Positions 9,147 to 18,112 are shown, counted from the stretch's first letter. The stretch is 64,000 bases of DNA from Collinsella sp. AK_207A (GCF_902501965.1 NZ_CABWID010000014.1:124001-188000), one strand, 5' to 3'. Notes: generated from the sequence alone by a model not told the origin. Made by a program: numbers and translations.

Positions 9147-10567
9147 TGGCCATGACCTTTGGTGAGATGCTGCTCAACCGCCGCCGCCAGATGGGCCTCT
9201 CCATCCAGCAGGTGGCGAATACCATCAAGATGCGCCCGCAGATCATCGAGTACTTCGAGACGGACAACTTCGCCGCCATGCCCCAGCGCGGCTACGCGCA
9301 GGGCATGATCTCGAGTTATGCGCGCTATCTCGGGCTGAACCCGCGCGAGGTGGTCGAGGCCTATTTTGACGGCCTGCATCGCTATGAGCGCGGGATCGGC
9401 GGCAAGGGTGGCACGCTGCTCACGCCGGCCATGAGCGCCAGTCCCCGGAGCGCGAACGCGAACGGGCGCTACCTGCTCGCGCCCACCCAGGGCTCACGCT
9501 TCGGCCAGCGCCCGCCGCAGGCCGGGTACGTGTCGGACGCCATGCCGATGTATGGCGACCCGTCCGTCCTGGACCCCGCGGCGACGGGGCGCTTGGACCT
9601 GCGCCGCCTGCCGCCGCAGAGTCCAAGCGGCTCCCGCGACCCTCGCATGGGAACTGCTCCGCGCGATGGCCGTCGCCCGATGTCCCGCGGCGCCGCCGGC
9701 GACGGCACCGATCGCTCCCCCCTCGCGCGCCGTGCCGGAACTGACGGGCGCGTCCCCGTTCGCCAGGGCGTGCCCCGCAACGGCGCCCCCCGCGGCGGAC
9801 GTCCCCAGGGCCGCGGTTCGGTACCCCCGCGGGGCGGCAACCGTCCCCGCTCCGGTGGTTCACGCGCCGCGCACGGCGGGCTCGACTTCTCGGCCCTTCA
9901 AGCCGACCCGCGTTTCGCCATGGGATGCCTCGGCGCTATCGGCGTGCTGCTCATCCTCGTGGTGGTGCTCGTGGTTCGCGGCTGCACGGGCGCGAACGCC
10001 CAGCCCTCGGCGGGTTCCGGTTCCGCTGGTTCCGCCCAGGGCACGGTGCCCCTGACCGATTTGGGGAGCACGACTGCCGGCTCCGGTTCCGCGGCGGCGG
10101 ACTCGGCTTCCGGCTCCTCCGCGACCAACGCGACGCCGACCGAGTACACGGTCGTCATCAAGTACACCGGCGATTCCACGGCGTGGCTCGAGGTGCGCCA
10201 GGACGGCCAGTACGACAAGGACGTGGGAACCGTCACCAAGGGCTTCTCCAAGACCTACACCGTGACGGGTACGCTCGAGATCAGCACGGACAAGCCCTCC
10301 GACATCGTGGTCACCCGCGATGGGACGCGCGTCCGCTACGACAGCAAGTCATCGGGCGTGGGGCGCATCACGATCTCGGTGCCCAAGCAGGACACCGCGA
10401 CGGACTCCTCCACGGACGGGACGGCGACGTCTGGCACGAGCTCCACGGACGGGACGGCGACCGGTACCACGGGCACCTCGACCTCGACGACGGCCACTGC
10501 CACGACGGGCGACGCCGCGAGTTCGACTACCGGAGCCACGGCCTCGTCGTCTCCCGCCACCGCGTAG
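9146..10567 (+). CDS. rodZ: RodZ-like helix-turn-helix membrane protein
   Basis: This protein of 473 residues has the RodZ/YmfM layout: an N-terminal HTH domain (FGEMLLNRRRQMGLSIQQVA onward, 1-80), a long Gly/Pro/Arg-rich linker (about 90-245), one membrane helix (GAIGVLLILVVVLVVRG, about 265-285), and an outer beta domain near 330-415. RodZ links the MreB cytoskeleton to the cell-wall machinery in rods. Whether MreB is present cannot be seen here. The C-terminal 60 residues are almost only Ser, Thr, Gly and Ala. The ATG overlaps the ftsK stop (TGATG). The low-complexity linker and tail are unusual in length. Confidence 0.85.
   Translation: MAMTFGEMLLNRRRQMGLSIQQVANTIKMRPQIIEYFETDNFAAMPQRGYAQGMISSYARYLGLNPREVVEAYFDGLHRYERGIGGKGGTLLTPAMSASPRSANANGRYLLAPTQGSRFGQRPPQAGYVSDAMPMYGDPSVLDPAATGRLDLRRLPPQSPSGSRDPRMGTAPRDGRRPMSRGAAGDGTDRSPLARRAGTDGRVPVRQGVPRNGAPRGGRPQGRGSVPPRGGNRPRSGGSRAAHGGLDFSALQADPRFAMGCLGAIGVLLILVVVLVVRGCTGANAQPSAGSGSAGSAQGTVPLTDLGSTTAGSGSAAADSASGSSATNATPTEYTVVIKYTGDSTAWLEVRQDGQYDKDVGTVTKGFSKTYTVTGTLEISTDKPSDIVVTRDGTRVRYDSKSSGVGRITISVPKQDTATDSSTDGTATSGTSSTDGTATGTTGTSTSTTATATTGDAASSTTGATASSSPATA
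10408..10461. repeat. 21-bp in-frame direct repeat in the rodZ tail
   Basis: The 21-bp unit at 10408-10428 (beginning CTCCACGGACGGGACGGCGA) recurs exactly at 10441-10461, a spacing of 33 bp or 11 codons. It encodes STDGTAT-type Ser/Thr-rich peptide. Such repeats can expand or contract without breaking the frame. Confidence 0.8.
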
Positions 10568-10631
10568 GTTCCTCACCGCACGATCGGGCGGGGTCCGGAC
10601 GGATCCCGCCCCTACCAGAAAGGAAGGTCCC

Positions 10632-11129
10632 ATGGCCAAGGATTCAAGCTTCGACGTCGTGAGCCAGGTCGATATGCAGGAAGTCGACAACGCATACCAG
10701 CAGACCGCCCGCGAACTCACGCAGCGCTACGACCTCAAGGGATCCGGCGCCACCATCGAGCTCTCCAAGGGGGAGAAGCTCATCACCATCGCCGCGCCCG
10801 CCGACTTCGTGGCCCGTCAGATCATGGACGTGCTGAACGGCAAGCTCATCAAGCGCAGCATCGACATCTCGGCCGTGCGCTGGGACGACCCCCAGGCCGC
10901 CTCGGGCGGGACCGTGCGCGTGCTCGGCCACGTGGTCGAGGGCATCGACCAGGCCACGGCTAAGAAGATCAACAAGGACATCAAGGACACCAAGGCCAAG
11001 GTGAAGGTCACCATCGACGGCGACAGCCTACGTGTGTCCTCCGCCTCCAAGGACGCGCTGCAGGGCGTGATCCAGTTCCTGAAGGGACAGGATTACGGCC
11101 AGCCGCTCCAGTTTACAAACTACCGATAA
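10632..11129 (+). CDS. YajQ-family nucleotide-binding protein
   Basis: This is a 165-residue cytosolic protein of the YajQ family (two ferredoxin-like domains), which begins characteristically with SSFDVVSQVD and contains RYDLKGSGATIEL and QVKVTIDGDSLRVSS-like segments. Some YajQ homologues bind cyclic di-GMP and act with transcription factors. Whether this one does is unknown. The ATG is preceded by GAAAGGAAGG. It sits between rodZ and rimO with short gaps, suggesting co-transcription. An upstream in-frame extension exists but is the reading frame through the rodZ tail and is not used. Confidence 0.9.
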   Translation: MAKDSSFDVVSQVDMQEVDNAYQQTARELTQRYDLKGSGATIELSKGEKLITIAAPADFVARQIMDVLNGKLIKRSIDISAVRWDDPQAASGGTVRVLGHVVEGIDQATAKKINKDIKDTKAKVKVTIDGDSLRVSSASKDALQGVIQFLKGQDYGQPLQFTNYR

Positions 11130-11145
11130 GGGGGACGCCCGCACC

Positions 11146-12489
11146 ATGTCCTTCGGCAAGCTCTTCTACATCACCCTCGGCTGCGCCAAGAACGAGGTGG
11201 ACACCGACCGCATGCGCTCGCTTCTGAACGCGGGTGGCTATGATGAGGTGGACGCCCCGGCAGGCGCCGACCTCGTGCTCGTGAACACATGCTCGTTCCT
11301 CGCCGCCGCCACCTCCGAGAGCATCGAGACCACGATTCAGCTGGCCGAGGAGACCGCCGCGGGCGCCCGTTCGGTGCCCATCGTCATGTGCGGCTGCGTG
11401 CCTTCGCGCTACGGCTCGGACCTCCCTGCTGAGCTCCCCGAGGTCGCGGCCTTCGTGCGGACCGACGAGGAGGACGGGATCGTCTCCGTTGTGGACGGGC
11501 TTCTTGGGGTGGAGCGTCAGGCGCCGAGCCATGTGCCCAGCGTCAAGCGTACTGTGGAGGGCGCGGTCGCCTACCTCAAGATCTCCGACGGCTGCGACCG
11601 GTTCTGCAGCTTCTGCGCGATTCCCTACATTCGCGGCGGGTACCGTTCGCGCTCTGCCGAGAGCATCATCGCCGAGGTGCGCGACCTGGTGGCCGGCGGT
11701 GTGCGCGAGCTCGTGCTCATCGGCCAGGACACCGGCATCTGGGGCGAGGACTTCGATGATGGGCAAGTGGGCGACGGCCCGCGGACGCTCGCGGGGCTCT
11801 TGCGCGCCGTGGCTTGGGCCGTGCGCCCCGAGCACGTGTGGATCCGCGTGCTCTACCTGCAGCCCGAGGGCATGACCGACGAGCTCATCGCCGCTATCCG
11901 CGATATCCCCGAGGTGCTGCCCTACATCGATATCCCGGTGCAGCACTGCAGCGCCCACGTGCTGCGCGACATGAACCGTTCCGGTTCAGAGGAGGAGCTC
12001 GACCGTCTGTTCGAGCACCTGCGCGCCGAGATTCCGGGCATGGTCATCCGCACCACCTACCTTGCGGGCTTTCCCGGCGAGACCGATGAGGATGCCGAGG
12101 CCATGCTCGCCTTCATGGACCGGACGGGCTTCGACTACACGAGCGTCTTCGAGTACTCCCAGGAGGAGGGCACCGCGGCTGCCGAGATGGAGCAGCTGCC
12201 CGAGGACGTCAAGGTCGAGCGCGCGCAGGCCGGCATGGACCTGGCCGAGTCCCTCGGCTTCGCCGCCACCGCCGCGCACGTGGGCGAGGTCGCCGAGGTC
12301 ATCGTGGACGGCATCGAGGAGGGCGACGAGGGCACCGAGCTCATCGGGCATGCCTGGTTCCAGGCGCCGGATTGCGACGGCGCCGTCCACCTGGACGCCT
12401 CGGAGGCTTCCGTGGGCGATATCCTGAAGGTCGAGTTCACCGACAGCTTCTGCTACGAGCTGGTCGGTCATGTTGTGGAAGGGGAGTAG
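11146..12489 (+). CDS. rimO: Ribosomal protein uS12 methylthiotransferase RimO
   Basis: This radical-SAM enzyme adds a methylthio group to the beta carbon of an aspartate in ribosomal protein S12. The product is 447 residues. The N-terminal MTTase domain (LGCAKNEVDTDRM) supplies three Cys for one iron-sulfur cluster. The radical-SAM CxxxCxxC is C150, C154 and C157 in CDRFCSFC. The C-terminal TRAM domain covers about 380-445. The sequence GCAKNEVD and the IPYIRGGYRSR loop favour RimO over MiaB, which is present separately at 21968. It starts 16 bp after the YajQ-family gene. Confidence 0.95.
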   Translation: MSFGKLFYITLGCAKNEVDTDRMRSLLNAGGYDEVDAPAGADLVLVNTCSFLAAATSESIETTIQLAEETAAGARSVPIVMCGCVPSRYGSDLPAELPEVAAFVRTDEEDGIVSVVDGLLGVERQAPSHVPSVKRTVEGAVAYLKISDGCDRFCSFCAIPYIRGGYRSRSAESIIAEVRDLVAGGVRELVLIGQDTGIWGEDFDDGQVGDGPRTLAGLLRAVAWAVRPEHVWIRVLYLQPEGMTDELIAAIRDIPEVLPYIDIPVQHCSAHVLRDMNRSGSEEELDRLFEHLRAEIPGMVIRTTYLAGFPGETDEDAEAMLAFMDRTGFDYTSVFEYSQEEGTAAAEMEQLPEDVKVERAQAGMDLAESLGFAATAAHVGEVAEVIVDGIEEGDEGTELIGHAWFQAPDCDGAVHLDASEASVGDILKVEFTDSFCYELVGHVVEGE

Positions 12490-12496
12490 TAAGCCA

Positions 12497-13105
12497 ATGG
12501 CCCAAGCTCAGCAAAAGGAAATCAGGAGCATCTGGACGCCCGCGAACATCGTCACCTGCGTGCGCATCATCTTCATTCCGGTATTCATGCTGTTCGCCAC
12601 CGATGCGTTCCTGGGCCTCGGCATGAGCTCCTATGCGCAGGCCGTCGTCGCATTCGTCCTCTACGTCATCTTGAGCCTCACGGACAAGGTCGACGGCACG
12701 CTGGCGCGCTCGCGCGGTGAGGTCACGGACTTCGGCAAGTTCCTCGACCCCATCGCCGACAAGCTGCTCGTGTTCTCCGCCCTTCTGGTGCTGCTCGCCC
12801 AAGGCGTGGTCAACGTGTGGCCGGTCTTCATCATCCTTTTCCGCGAGTTCCTCGTGAGCGCGCTTCGCATGGTGGCGAGCGCTAACGGCCAGGTCATCGC
12901 AGCCGACAAGCTCGGCAAGTGGAAGACGGCCACCACCATGATGGCGCTCTGCGGCTTCCTGCTCCTGCCTGTCGTGGCCGATTCGGGTATGCCCTTCGGG
13001 CTCTGGATGGTCTGCCAGGTTCTCTTCGGCATCGCCGTGGTCCTTACCATCGTTTCGGGCGTGCAGTACTTCTACAACGCGCGGCACATCGTGTTCCGCG
13101 TGTAG
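12497..13105 (+). CDS. pgsA: CDP-diacylglycerol-glycerol-3-phosphate 3-phosphatidyltransferase
   Basis: This membrane enzyme makes phosphatidylglycerol phosphate, the first step to phosphatidylglycerol. The product is 202 residues. The CDP-alcohol phosphotransferase signature is intact: DKVDGTLARSRG followed by G-x3-D-x3-D in FGKFLDPIAD. About five hydrophobic helices flank it. The chosen ATG (MAQAQQKE) has GGGGAG upstream. A frame-extending ATG at 12470 lies inside rimO and lacks a site. Position between rimO and cinA/recA matches the conserved ftsK-rodZ-pgsA-cinA-recA order of Gram-positive bacteria. Confidence 0.92.
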   Translation: MAQAQQKEIRSIWTPANIVTCVRIIFIPVFMLFATDAFLGLGMSSYAQAVVAFVLYVILSLTDKVDGTLARSRGEVTDFGKFLDPIADKLLVFSALLVLLAQGVVNVWPVFIILFREFLVSALRMVASANGQVIAADKLGKWKTATTMMALCGFLLLPVVADSGMPFGLWMVCQVLFGIAVVLTIVSGVQYFYNARHIVFRV

Positions 13106-13287
13106 GGGAACTTACCGCCGCTACCCGCCGCGCGGCACCTTCCTATCCTCCGTCTGAGCTGCTGATTTAATCGTTCCCATATAGAGCCTTGCGGTATCGT
13201 TACCGACACTTTTCAGAAGTCGGTCCCTTGTACGCCACACTGGTTCCCGGATTGTTTCCACCGAAACATGAAGGGAAGGAACCTGTC
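13106..13287. promoter_or_regulatory. Intergenic leader of the surface-protein gene
   Basis: This 182-bp space contains a short hairpin (ACCGAC at about 13202 with GTCGGT at about 13219) and the ribosome site GAAGGGAAGG before the ATG at 13288. No clear promoter hexamers or pgsA terminator are visible. Confidence 0.4.
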
Positions 13288-15978
13288 ATGAACAAGAAGC
13301 AACTGTTCGCGACGGCCATGTCAGCGGTGCTGCTGTTCAACTCAACGCCTACCTCAGCGCTTGCTGCCGAGCTCAATGCCCAGCAGCCCGCCGCCGTGAC
13401 CGCCGGGCTCGCCGGCGCAGCCCAGGGCACTCCGGCGAGGGACACGGCTTCGCAGGCTGAGGAGAAGCAGGCCGATACTGCCCAGACCGATGCCGTAGAC
13501 TCCGGTGCCGCGGCCGAGGACGGTCGGGCTGCGCAGGGTGATGCCTCCGCTGAACTCGCTCAGGCGGGTCAGGAGGCCGCAGCGCCCGGGGAGGTCCCCC
13601 AAGGTTACGAGCCGGCAGCGCCTGTGGCCGGCACGTCAGAAGGCGCCGCTGCCGCGGATGCCGCTGCAGCGCCGTCCGCGCCCGCGTTCAATGTGAACGA
13701 CTACCTGACCAATGTCGGCGCGGTCTCCTACCGGTTCGTTGACGAGAACGGTAAGCAGGTCTATGCGGACTCCGTCACGCTCCAGACCGCGGGCGGCGCC
13801 ACGCTCGTGTCCGGTCCGGCGGAGCAGGGCGGCAAGTGGGTCGCCCAGGTGACGCTCGACACCAGGAAGATCGACCCCGCGAACTTCGCGCCCAAATGGG
13901 CCGTGCCCGATCCATCCGACTACCAGCTCGACGCCGCTGGCTCCAAGCTCACCCTGGAGTACCGCACGAACGGCGTGAGTGCGGGATACAAGACGTACTA
14001 CGCGAGCGGCAGCGATCGCGCATCCCTCGTCTTTAAGAAGAAGGCCGCCGCGCAGCCTGAGCTCGCGGTGCGGGAGAGCGCCAACCTGTCCCAGGCCGAC
14101 CTTAAGGCCGCCTCAAGCATCTACGACCTCTTCAGGGTGACGGCCAAGGACGCCCAGGGCCAGGAGGTGGCGGACACCAAGGTCGACTACACGATCAAGG
14201 ACGCCGCCGGCAAGACGTACGTGGCGGCAGACTGGTTGAAAGACACCACGGCGGCGGGCACCTACACCATCACGTGGACCTATGCGGGCATCACCAAGGT
14301 CACCACGGTGACCGTGCGCGCCGCCTACACGCTCGAGGCTCCCGCCACGGCGACGGTGGGCAAGGACCAGACCGACAACTTCAAGGCGTTCAACAAGGAG
14401 CTGGCGCAGCTGCTGGTCACCAAGGCGGTCGACGACAAGGGCAACGACGTGGTCGACCAGGTGCAGGTCTCCTACGCTGACGCCAACGGTCGAAGCGTGA
14501 GCTATAAGGCCTTCAAGAACGCAACGGTGGGCAGCGTGTTCACCGTCATGTTCACGATCGGCTCCGTCTCCGCGTCTACGAAGGTGACCATCGCCAAGAC
14601 CTCCAAGCCGTCGGCGCCCGCATTCAACCTCGCCGACAAGATCAACACCTATGGTTCCGTGCGCGTTCGCGTCGACAGGGGTTCGGGCTACACCGACGCC
14701 ACCTTCACCTATGTGCCGGCCACCGCACTTTCCCAGCTCGTGACCGCTCAGAGCGAGCCCGTGCAGCGCGCGAACGGCACCTGGGAGGTCACGGTGACCA
14801 TCGATCCCTCGGTTGCCAAGCGGTACGTGAACCCCAAGATCGGCGACGACTACGCGCTCGACGCGGACGGCTCCCGTCTCACGGCGACCTTCGAGACCCT
14901 CAGCGCCACCGGTACCAGCTGGTATGTGAAGACGGGCTCCGGCGCCGAGCTGCTCTTCAAGAAGGCGCCCCAGAAGGCCGACCTGCACGTGTTCGGCAAC
15001 CCTGAGAACACCGGCGTCGCATCCGTGATCCTCTCCGCCCGCGTGGGCGATAAGCTCGGTGACGTCGAGGGCTTCGAGATGGTCCCGACCCGCGAGGGCT
15101 GGAAGTTCGACGGTTGGTTCCTCGATGCGGGCTACCAGCAGCCGGCGAGCGCCGACACGGTGGTGTCCTCGCCGTGGTTCGCGGTCTACGCCAAGTGGGA
15201 GCGCACCACGAAGTACGAGCTTTCCGCGGTCGGTTCCGCCACGTACACGCCCGAGAAGGCCAAGGGCCTCTTCGGCTACAAGGGCTCCTATAAGAACGGA
15301 GACGCCAACATCCGTCGGGCGCTGGTGACGAGCGCGACGGCCGACGGCACGGCCGTCGACCTCTCGTCGGATGACGTGAAGGTGACCGTCTGGAAGAACG
15401 GCTCAAACGGCTTCTTCGACCTCGTCGCGGGCAAGGAGGGCACCTACCGGGTGGACTTCACCCTCGGCGACAAGACCGCGAGCACAGTCGTGACCGTGCG
15501 TGCCGGACAGCCCGTGGCCAAGGAGCATACGGTCACCGTGTACATCGGGTTCGACCGGAACGGCGACGGCAACGACGCCGACGATACCGAGGTCGTGAAG
15601 GTGCCCGACGGCCAGCTACTCACGATTGAGGAGGCGCGGCGCGCCGGCTACACGTTCGCGGGCCTGTCCTTTGACAAGGAGGGGACGAAGCCGTACGACC
15701 TCAGCACGCCGGTGACCTCCGACCTCACGCTCTACGCGCAGTGGAAGAAGGATGAGACGCCCGAGCAGCAGGGCGGTGCAAACGAGGCCAAGCCGGGGAA
15801 CGAGAAGGCCCCGGGTACTAAGAAGGCCTCCGACGGCGAGGTGAAGGCGGCCTCCAAGAAAGCGGCGCTGCCCCAGACCGGGGATGCGTTCCCGGCGGCC
15901 ATCGGCGCCACGGCCCTGGCCGGTGCCGCCGCGATCGCGTTGGGCGCCGCGGTGTCCAAGCGCCGTCGCGCTGAGTAG
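13288..15978 (+). CDS. LPXTG-anchored surface protein with InlB-type repeats
   Basis: This is an 896-residue secreted protein. A signal peptide (MNKKQLFATAMSAVLLFNST...ALAAE) is followed by an Ala/Glu/Gln-rich spacer. A beta-rich domain occurs twice (about 135-254 and 452-561), each copy ending in LVFKKK or LLFKKA. Ig-like segments lie near 260-345, 346-440 and 640-741. Two InlB-type (Listeria-Bacteroides) repeats lie near 565-636 (FDGWFLDAGY...VYAKWE) and 747-822 (LYAQW). The C-terminus has LPQTG at 861, a hydrophobic helix and KRRR, so sortase should anchor it to the wall. It probably binds host or neighbouring surfaces. It interrupts the conserved pgsA-cinA pair. No sortase gene is in the window. 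Confidence 0.9.
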   Translation: MNKKQLFATAMSAVLLFNSTPTSALAAELNAQQPAAVTAGLAGAAQGTPARDTASQAEEKQADTAQTDAVDSGAAAEDGRAAQGDASAELAQAGQEAAAPGEVPQGYEPAAPVAGTSEGAAAADAAAAPSAPAFNVNDYLTNVGAVSYRFVDENGKQVYADSVTLQTAGGATLVSGPAEQGGKWVAQVTLDTRKIDPANFAPKWAVPDPSDYQLDAAGSKLTLEYRTNGVSAGYKTYYASGSDRASLVFKKKAAAQPELAVRESANLSQADLKAASSIYDLFRVTAKDAQGQEVADTKVDYTIKDAAGKTYVAADWLKDTTAAGTYTITWTYAGITKVTTVTVRAAYTLEAPATATVGKDQTDNFKAFNKELAQLLVTKAVDDKGNDVVDQVQVSYADANGRSVSYKAFKNATVGSVFTVMFTIGSVSASTKVTIAKTSKPSAPAFNLADKINTYGSVRVRVDRGSGYTDATFTYVPATALSQLVTAQSEPVQRANGTWEVTVTIDPSVAKRYVNPKIGDDYALDADGSRLTATFETLSATGTSWYVKTGSGAELLFKKAPQKADLHVFGNPENTGVASVILSARVGDKLGDVEGFEMVPTREGWKFDGWFLDAGYQQPASADTVVSSPWFAVYAKWERTTKYELSAVGSATYTPEKAKGLFGYKGSYKNGDANIRRALVTSATADGTAVDLSSDDVKVTVWKNGSNGFFDLVAGKEGTYRVDFTLGDKTASTVVTVRAGQPVAKEHTVTVYIGFDRNGDGNDADDTEVVKVPDGQLLTIEEARRAGYTFAGLSFDKEGTKPYDLSTPVTSDLTLYAQWKKDETPEQQGGANEAKPGNEKAPGTKKASDGEVKAASKKAALPQTGDAFPAAIGATALAGAAAIALGAAVSKRRRAE

Positions 15979-16026
15979 CGCGCTGCAGCGTCGACCTTTC
16001 GGGTCGCACGCGGTCATACGGTCTTA

Positions 16027-16061
16027 GGACGGCCGCACCGAGCGCATCGGTGCGGCCGTCC
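16027..16061 (+). terminator. Strong hairpin terminator after the surface-protein gene
   Basis: A perfect 14-bp stem, GGACGGCCGCACCG (16027-16040) and its complement (16048-16061), encloses a 7-base loop and is followed by CCGTTTCG. It isolates the surface-protein gene from cinA. The T-tract is weak. Confidence 0.75.
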
Positions 16062-16160
16062 CCGTTTCGTGCTATGTTCGGGTGCGGTACATGAATGCGC
16101 ACGGATGAAGCGCGACACCAGACGGCGCGGACGTCCACGCCCGTGAGGGGAGAGAAATCC

Positions 16161-16646
16161 ATGACGAGTCAATGCAGCGCTGATGATCTGGCAGCGGAGC
16201 TCGTGCACAGGGCATCTCAGGCGGGCCTGACCGTCGCCACGGCGGAATCCTGCACGGCGGGTATGGTCGCGTCCACGATCGCGGACATTCCCGGATCGTC
16301 TGCCGTGTTGCGCGGCGGGGCCGTTACCTATTGCGACGAGATCAAGCACCGCGTGCTCGGGGTGGCGAGTGAAACCTTGGTCGAGCATACAGCGGTGTCC
16401 CATGAGACGGCGGGGGAGATGGCCGCGGGCGCGCGCCGGCTGTTCGAATCCGACCTCGCCGTGAGCTTGACGGGATATGCGGGGCCCGGCGGGGGTACTC
16501 CCGAGGACCCGGCCGGGACGGTCTACATTGGACTTGCCTCCGCAGGGGGTGTTCAGACGCTTCGCTGCACGTTTCCGGGGGAGCGCAACGTCGTGCGGCG
16601 TGCCGCGGCGGCACGGGCACTCGAGCTCCTGCTCGAGTTGCTGTAG
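16161..16646 (+). CDS. pncC: CinA C-terminal domain protein, nicotinamide-nucleotide amidase
   Basis: This 161-residue protein consists only of the CinA C-terminal (PncC) domain, which hydrolyses NMN to nicotinate mononucleotide in the NAD salvage cycle. Signatures include ATAESCTAGMVASTI, GAVTYCDEIKHRVLGV and SLTGYAGPGGGT. The N-terminal molybdopterin-like domain of full CinA is absent. The ATG at 16161 is chosen because GGGGAGAG lies just upstream. Frame-extending codons before it are unsupported. It keeps the usual place before recA. Confidence 0.9.
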   Translation: MTSQCSADDLAAELVHRASQAGLTVATAESCTAGMVASTIADIPGSSAVLRGGAVTYCDEIKHRVLGVASETLVEHTAVSHETAGEMAAGARRLFESDLAVSLTGYAGPGGGTPEDPAGTVYIGLASAGGVQTLRCTFPGERNVVRRAAAARALELLLELL

Positions 16647-16656
16647 TGGGGAATCT

Positions 16657-16691
16657 GGCGGTTTCGTCGCCTTTTGATGGTGACGGCCGCC
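16657..16691 (+). terminator. Hairpin after pncC
   Basis: GGCGG...CGTCGCC (16657-16671) can pair with GGTGACG...CCGCC (16679-16691) around a T-rich loop, followed by GTTT. It probably ends pncC transcription before the separately controlled recA promoter. Confidence 0.5.
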
Positions 16692-16743
16692 GTTTAGGCT
16701 GGCTGGTTGGCCCTCTGAGCTGCGAGGTGTAGGTTGCCCCGGC

Positions 16744-16786
16744 ATCTGGTTCAGCAATGTGTCAGATCGCTCGTAATCTGGTTCAG
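16744..16786. repeat. 11-bp direct repeat upstream of recA
   Basis: ATCTGGTTCAG occurs at 16744-16754 and again at 16776-16786, 32 bp apart (about three helical turns). Its position upstream of the recA promoter could mean a second regulator, but no known site is recognised. Confidence 0.5.
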
Positions 16787-16815
16787 AACTTCCCTGATAC
16801 GATGTCCGCAAGGTC

Positions 16816-16844
16816 TTGCAACGAACAGCTGTTCGTTGTAAAAT
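16816..16844 (+). promoter_or_regulatory. recA promoter with embedded LexA box
   Basis: TTGCAA (16816-16821) and TAAAAT (16839-16844) are separated by exactly 17 bp. The spacer is occupied by the core CGAACAGCTGTTCG (16822-16835), inside the perfect 20-bp palindrome CAACGAACAGCTGTTCGTTG (16819-16838). This fits the Gram-positive LexA operator CGAAC-N4-GTTCG. LexA bound here would directly block RNA polymerase. Confidence 0.9.
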
Positions 16845-16876
16845 GCGCGGGACAGCAACGCGAGGAGGAGAGCCGC

Positions 16877-18022
16877 ATGGCCAAGAAGGACGCACCCGTT
16901 AAGGAGATCCACCAGCCCTCGACCGGCGAGGAGCGCGAGAAACGCATCGAGGATGCCAAGGCTGCCATCCTCAAGAAGTTCGGCGAAGGCTCCATCATGA
17001 AGTATGGGGACGACGATCCGCAGCTCGAGGTCGAGGCCATTCCCACCGGGGCCCTCGCGCTCGATTGCGCGCTCGGCATCGGCGGCGTGCCCCGTGGCCG
17101 TATCATCGAGATCTACGGACCCGAGTCCTCGGGTAAGACCACGCTCTCGCTCGAGATCCTGGCGGAGGCGCAGGCGCGCGACGGCGTCGTCGCCTTCATC
17201 GACGCCGAGCACGCGCTCGATCCCTCGTATGCGGCGCGCATCGGCGTGGATATCGACGAGGTACTGATCTCACAGCCGGATACGGGCGAGCAAGCGCTCG
17301 AGATCTGCGACATGCTCGTGCGCTCCGGTGCCATCGACGTCATCGTCATCGACTCCGTCGCCGCGCTCACCCCGCGCGCCGAGATCGAGGGCGAGATCGG
17401 AGACTCCAGCGTCGGCCTGCAGGCCCGTCTGATGAGTCAGGCCCTGCGCAAGCTCGCGGGCTCGCTGGCAAAATCCAAGACCACGTGCATCTTCATCAAC
17501 CAGCTGCGCGAGAAGATCGGCGTCATGTTCGGCAACCCCGAGACCACCACGGGCGGCCGCGCGCTCAAGTTCTTCTCTTCGGTCCGTATCGACATCCGTC
17601 GTATCGACAGCATCAAGAACGGCAACGAGATCATCGGCAACCGCGTGCGCTGCAAGGTCGTCAAGAACAAGGTTGCCGCGCCTTTCAAGACCGCTGAGTT
17701 CGACATCATGTACGGCACGGGCATTTCCAAGGAGGGCTCGGTCCTGGACATGGGCGTCGATTACGGCATCGTAACCAAATCCGGTGCCTGGTACACCTAC
17801 CGCCAGAATCCCGACGACGCTGAGGAGGCGCCGGAACGCCTGGGCCAGGGCCGCGAGGCCGCGAAGGAGACCCTGCGACAGAACCCCGAGCTCATGGACG
17901 AGATCGAGCACAAGGTCCGTGTCGCCTGCGGTCTCGACTTCGAGGATGAGCCGGTGGGTGTGGCCGTCGATGTGCCGGCGGATGCCGCGCTCGGCGACGT
18001 CTCCGACGCCCCGAAGGCATAG
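16877..18022 (+). CDS. recA: Recombinase RecA
   Basis: RecA forms filaments on single-stranded DNA, promotes strand exchange and triggers LexA self-cleavage. The product is 381 residues, slightly longer than the E. coli protein because of an acidic, Ala-rich tail. Walker A is GPESSGKT at 81-88, and the region [15 protein letters not shown]-like sequence and [19 protein letters not shown] are characteristic. The ATG follows GAGGAGGAG. The promoter carries a LexA box. recX follows after a hairpin. Upstream in-frame codons cover the operator and are not used. Confidence 0.98.
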   Translation: MAKKDAPVKEIHQPSTGEEREKRIEDAKAAILKKFGEGSIMKYGDDDPQLEVEAIPTGALALDCALGIGGVPRGRIIEIYGPESSGKTTLSLEILAEAQARDGVVAFIDAEHALDPSYAARIGVDIDEVLISQPDTGEQALEICDMLVRSGAIDVIVIDSVAALTPRAEIEGEIGDSSVGLQARLMSQALRKLAGSLAKSKTTCIFINQLREKIGVMFGNPETTTGGRALKFFSSVRIDIRRIDSIKNGNEIIGNRVRCKVVKNKVAAPFKTAEFDIMYGTGISKEGSVLDMGVDYGIVTKSGAWYTYRQNPDDAEEAPERLGQGREAAKETLRQNPELMDEIEHKVRVACGLDFEDEPVGVAVDVPADAALGDVSDAPKA

Positions 18023-18066
18023 CGACCCATGACACAAGCCGTCGGTATGGAGATCGCGCTCCCGAC

Positions 18067-18098
18067 GAAGGAGGAGCGGCGTGCCCGTTCCTCCTTCA
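18067..18098 (+). terminator. Attenuator-like hairpin between recA and recX
   Basis: GAAGGAGGA pairs perfectly with TCCTCCTTC around a GC-rich loop (18067-18098), just before the preferred recX start. There is no T-tract, so it may act as partial attenuator or mRNA stabiliser, keeping RecX lower than RecA. Confidence 0.5.
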
Positions 18099-18112
18099 GT
18101 CGGAGCAAACCC

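Noticed and set aside
16744-16786. LexA boxes at the direct repeat upstream of recA
   Set aside because: ATCTGGTTCAG does not contain the CGAAC-N4-GTTCG core. The real box is at 16822-16835.
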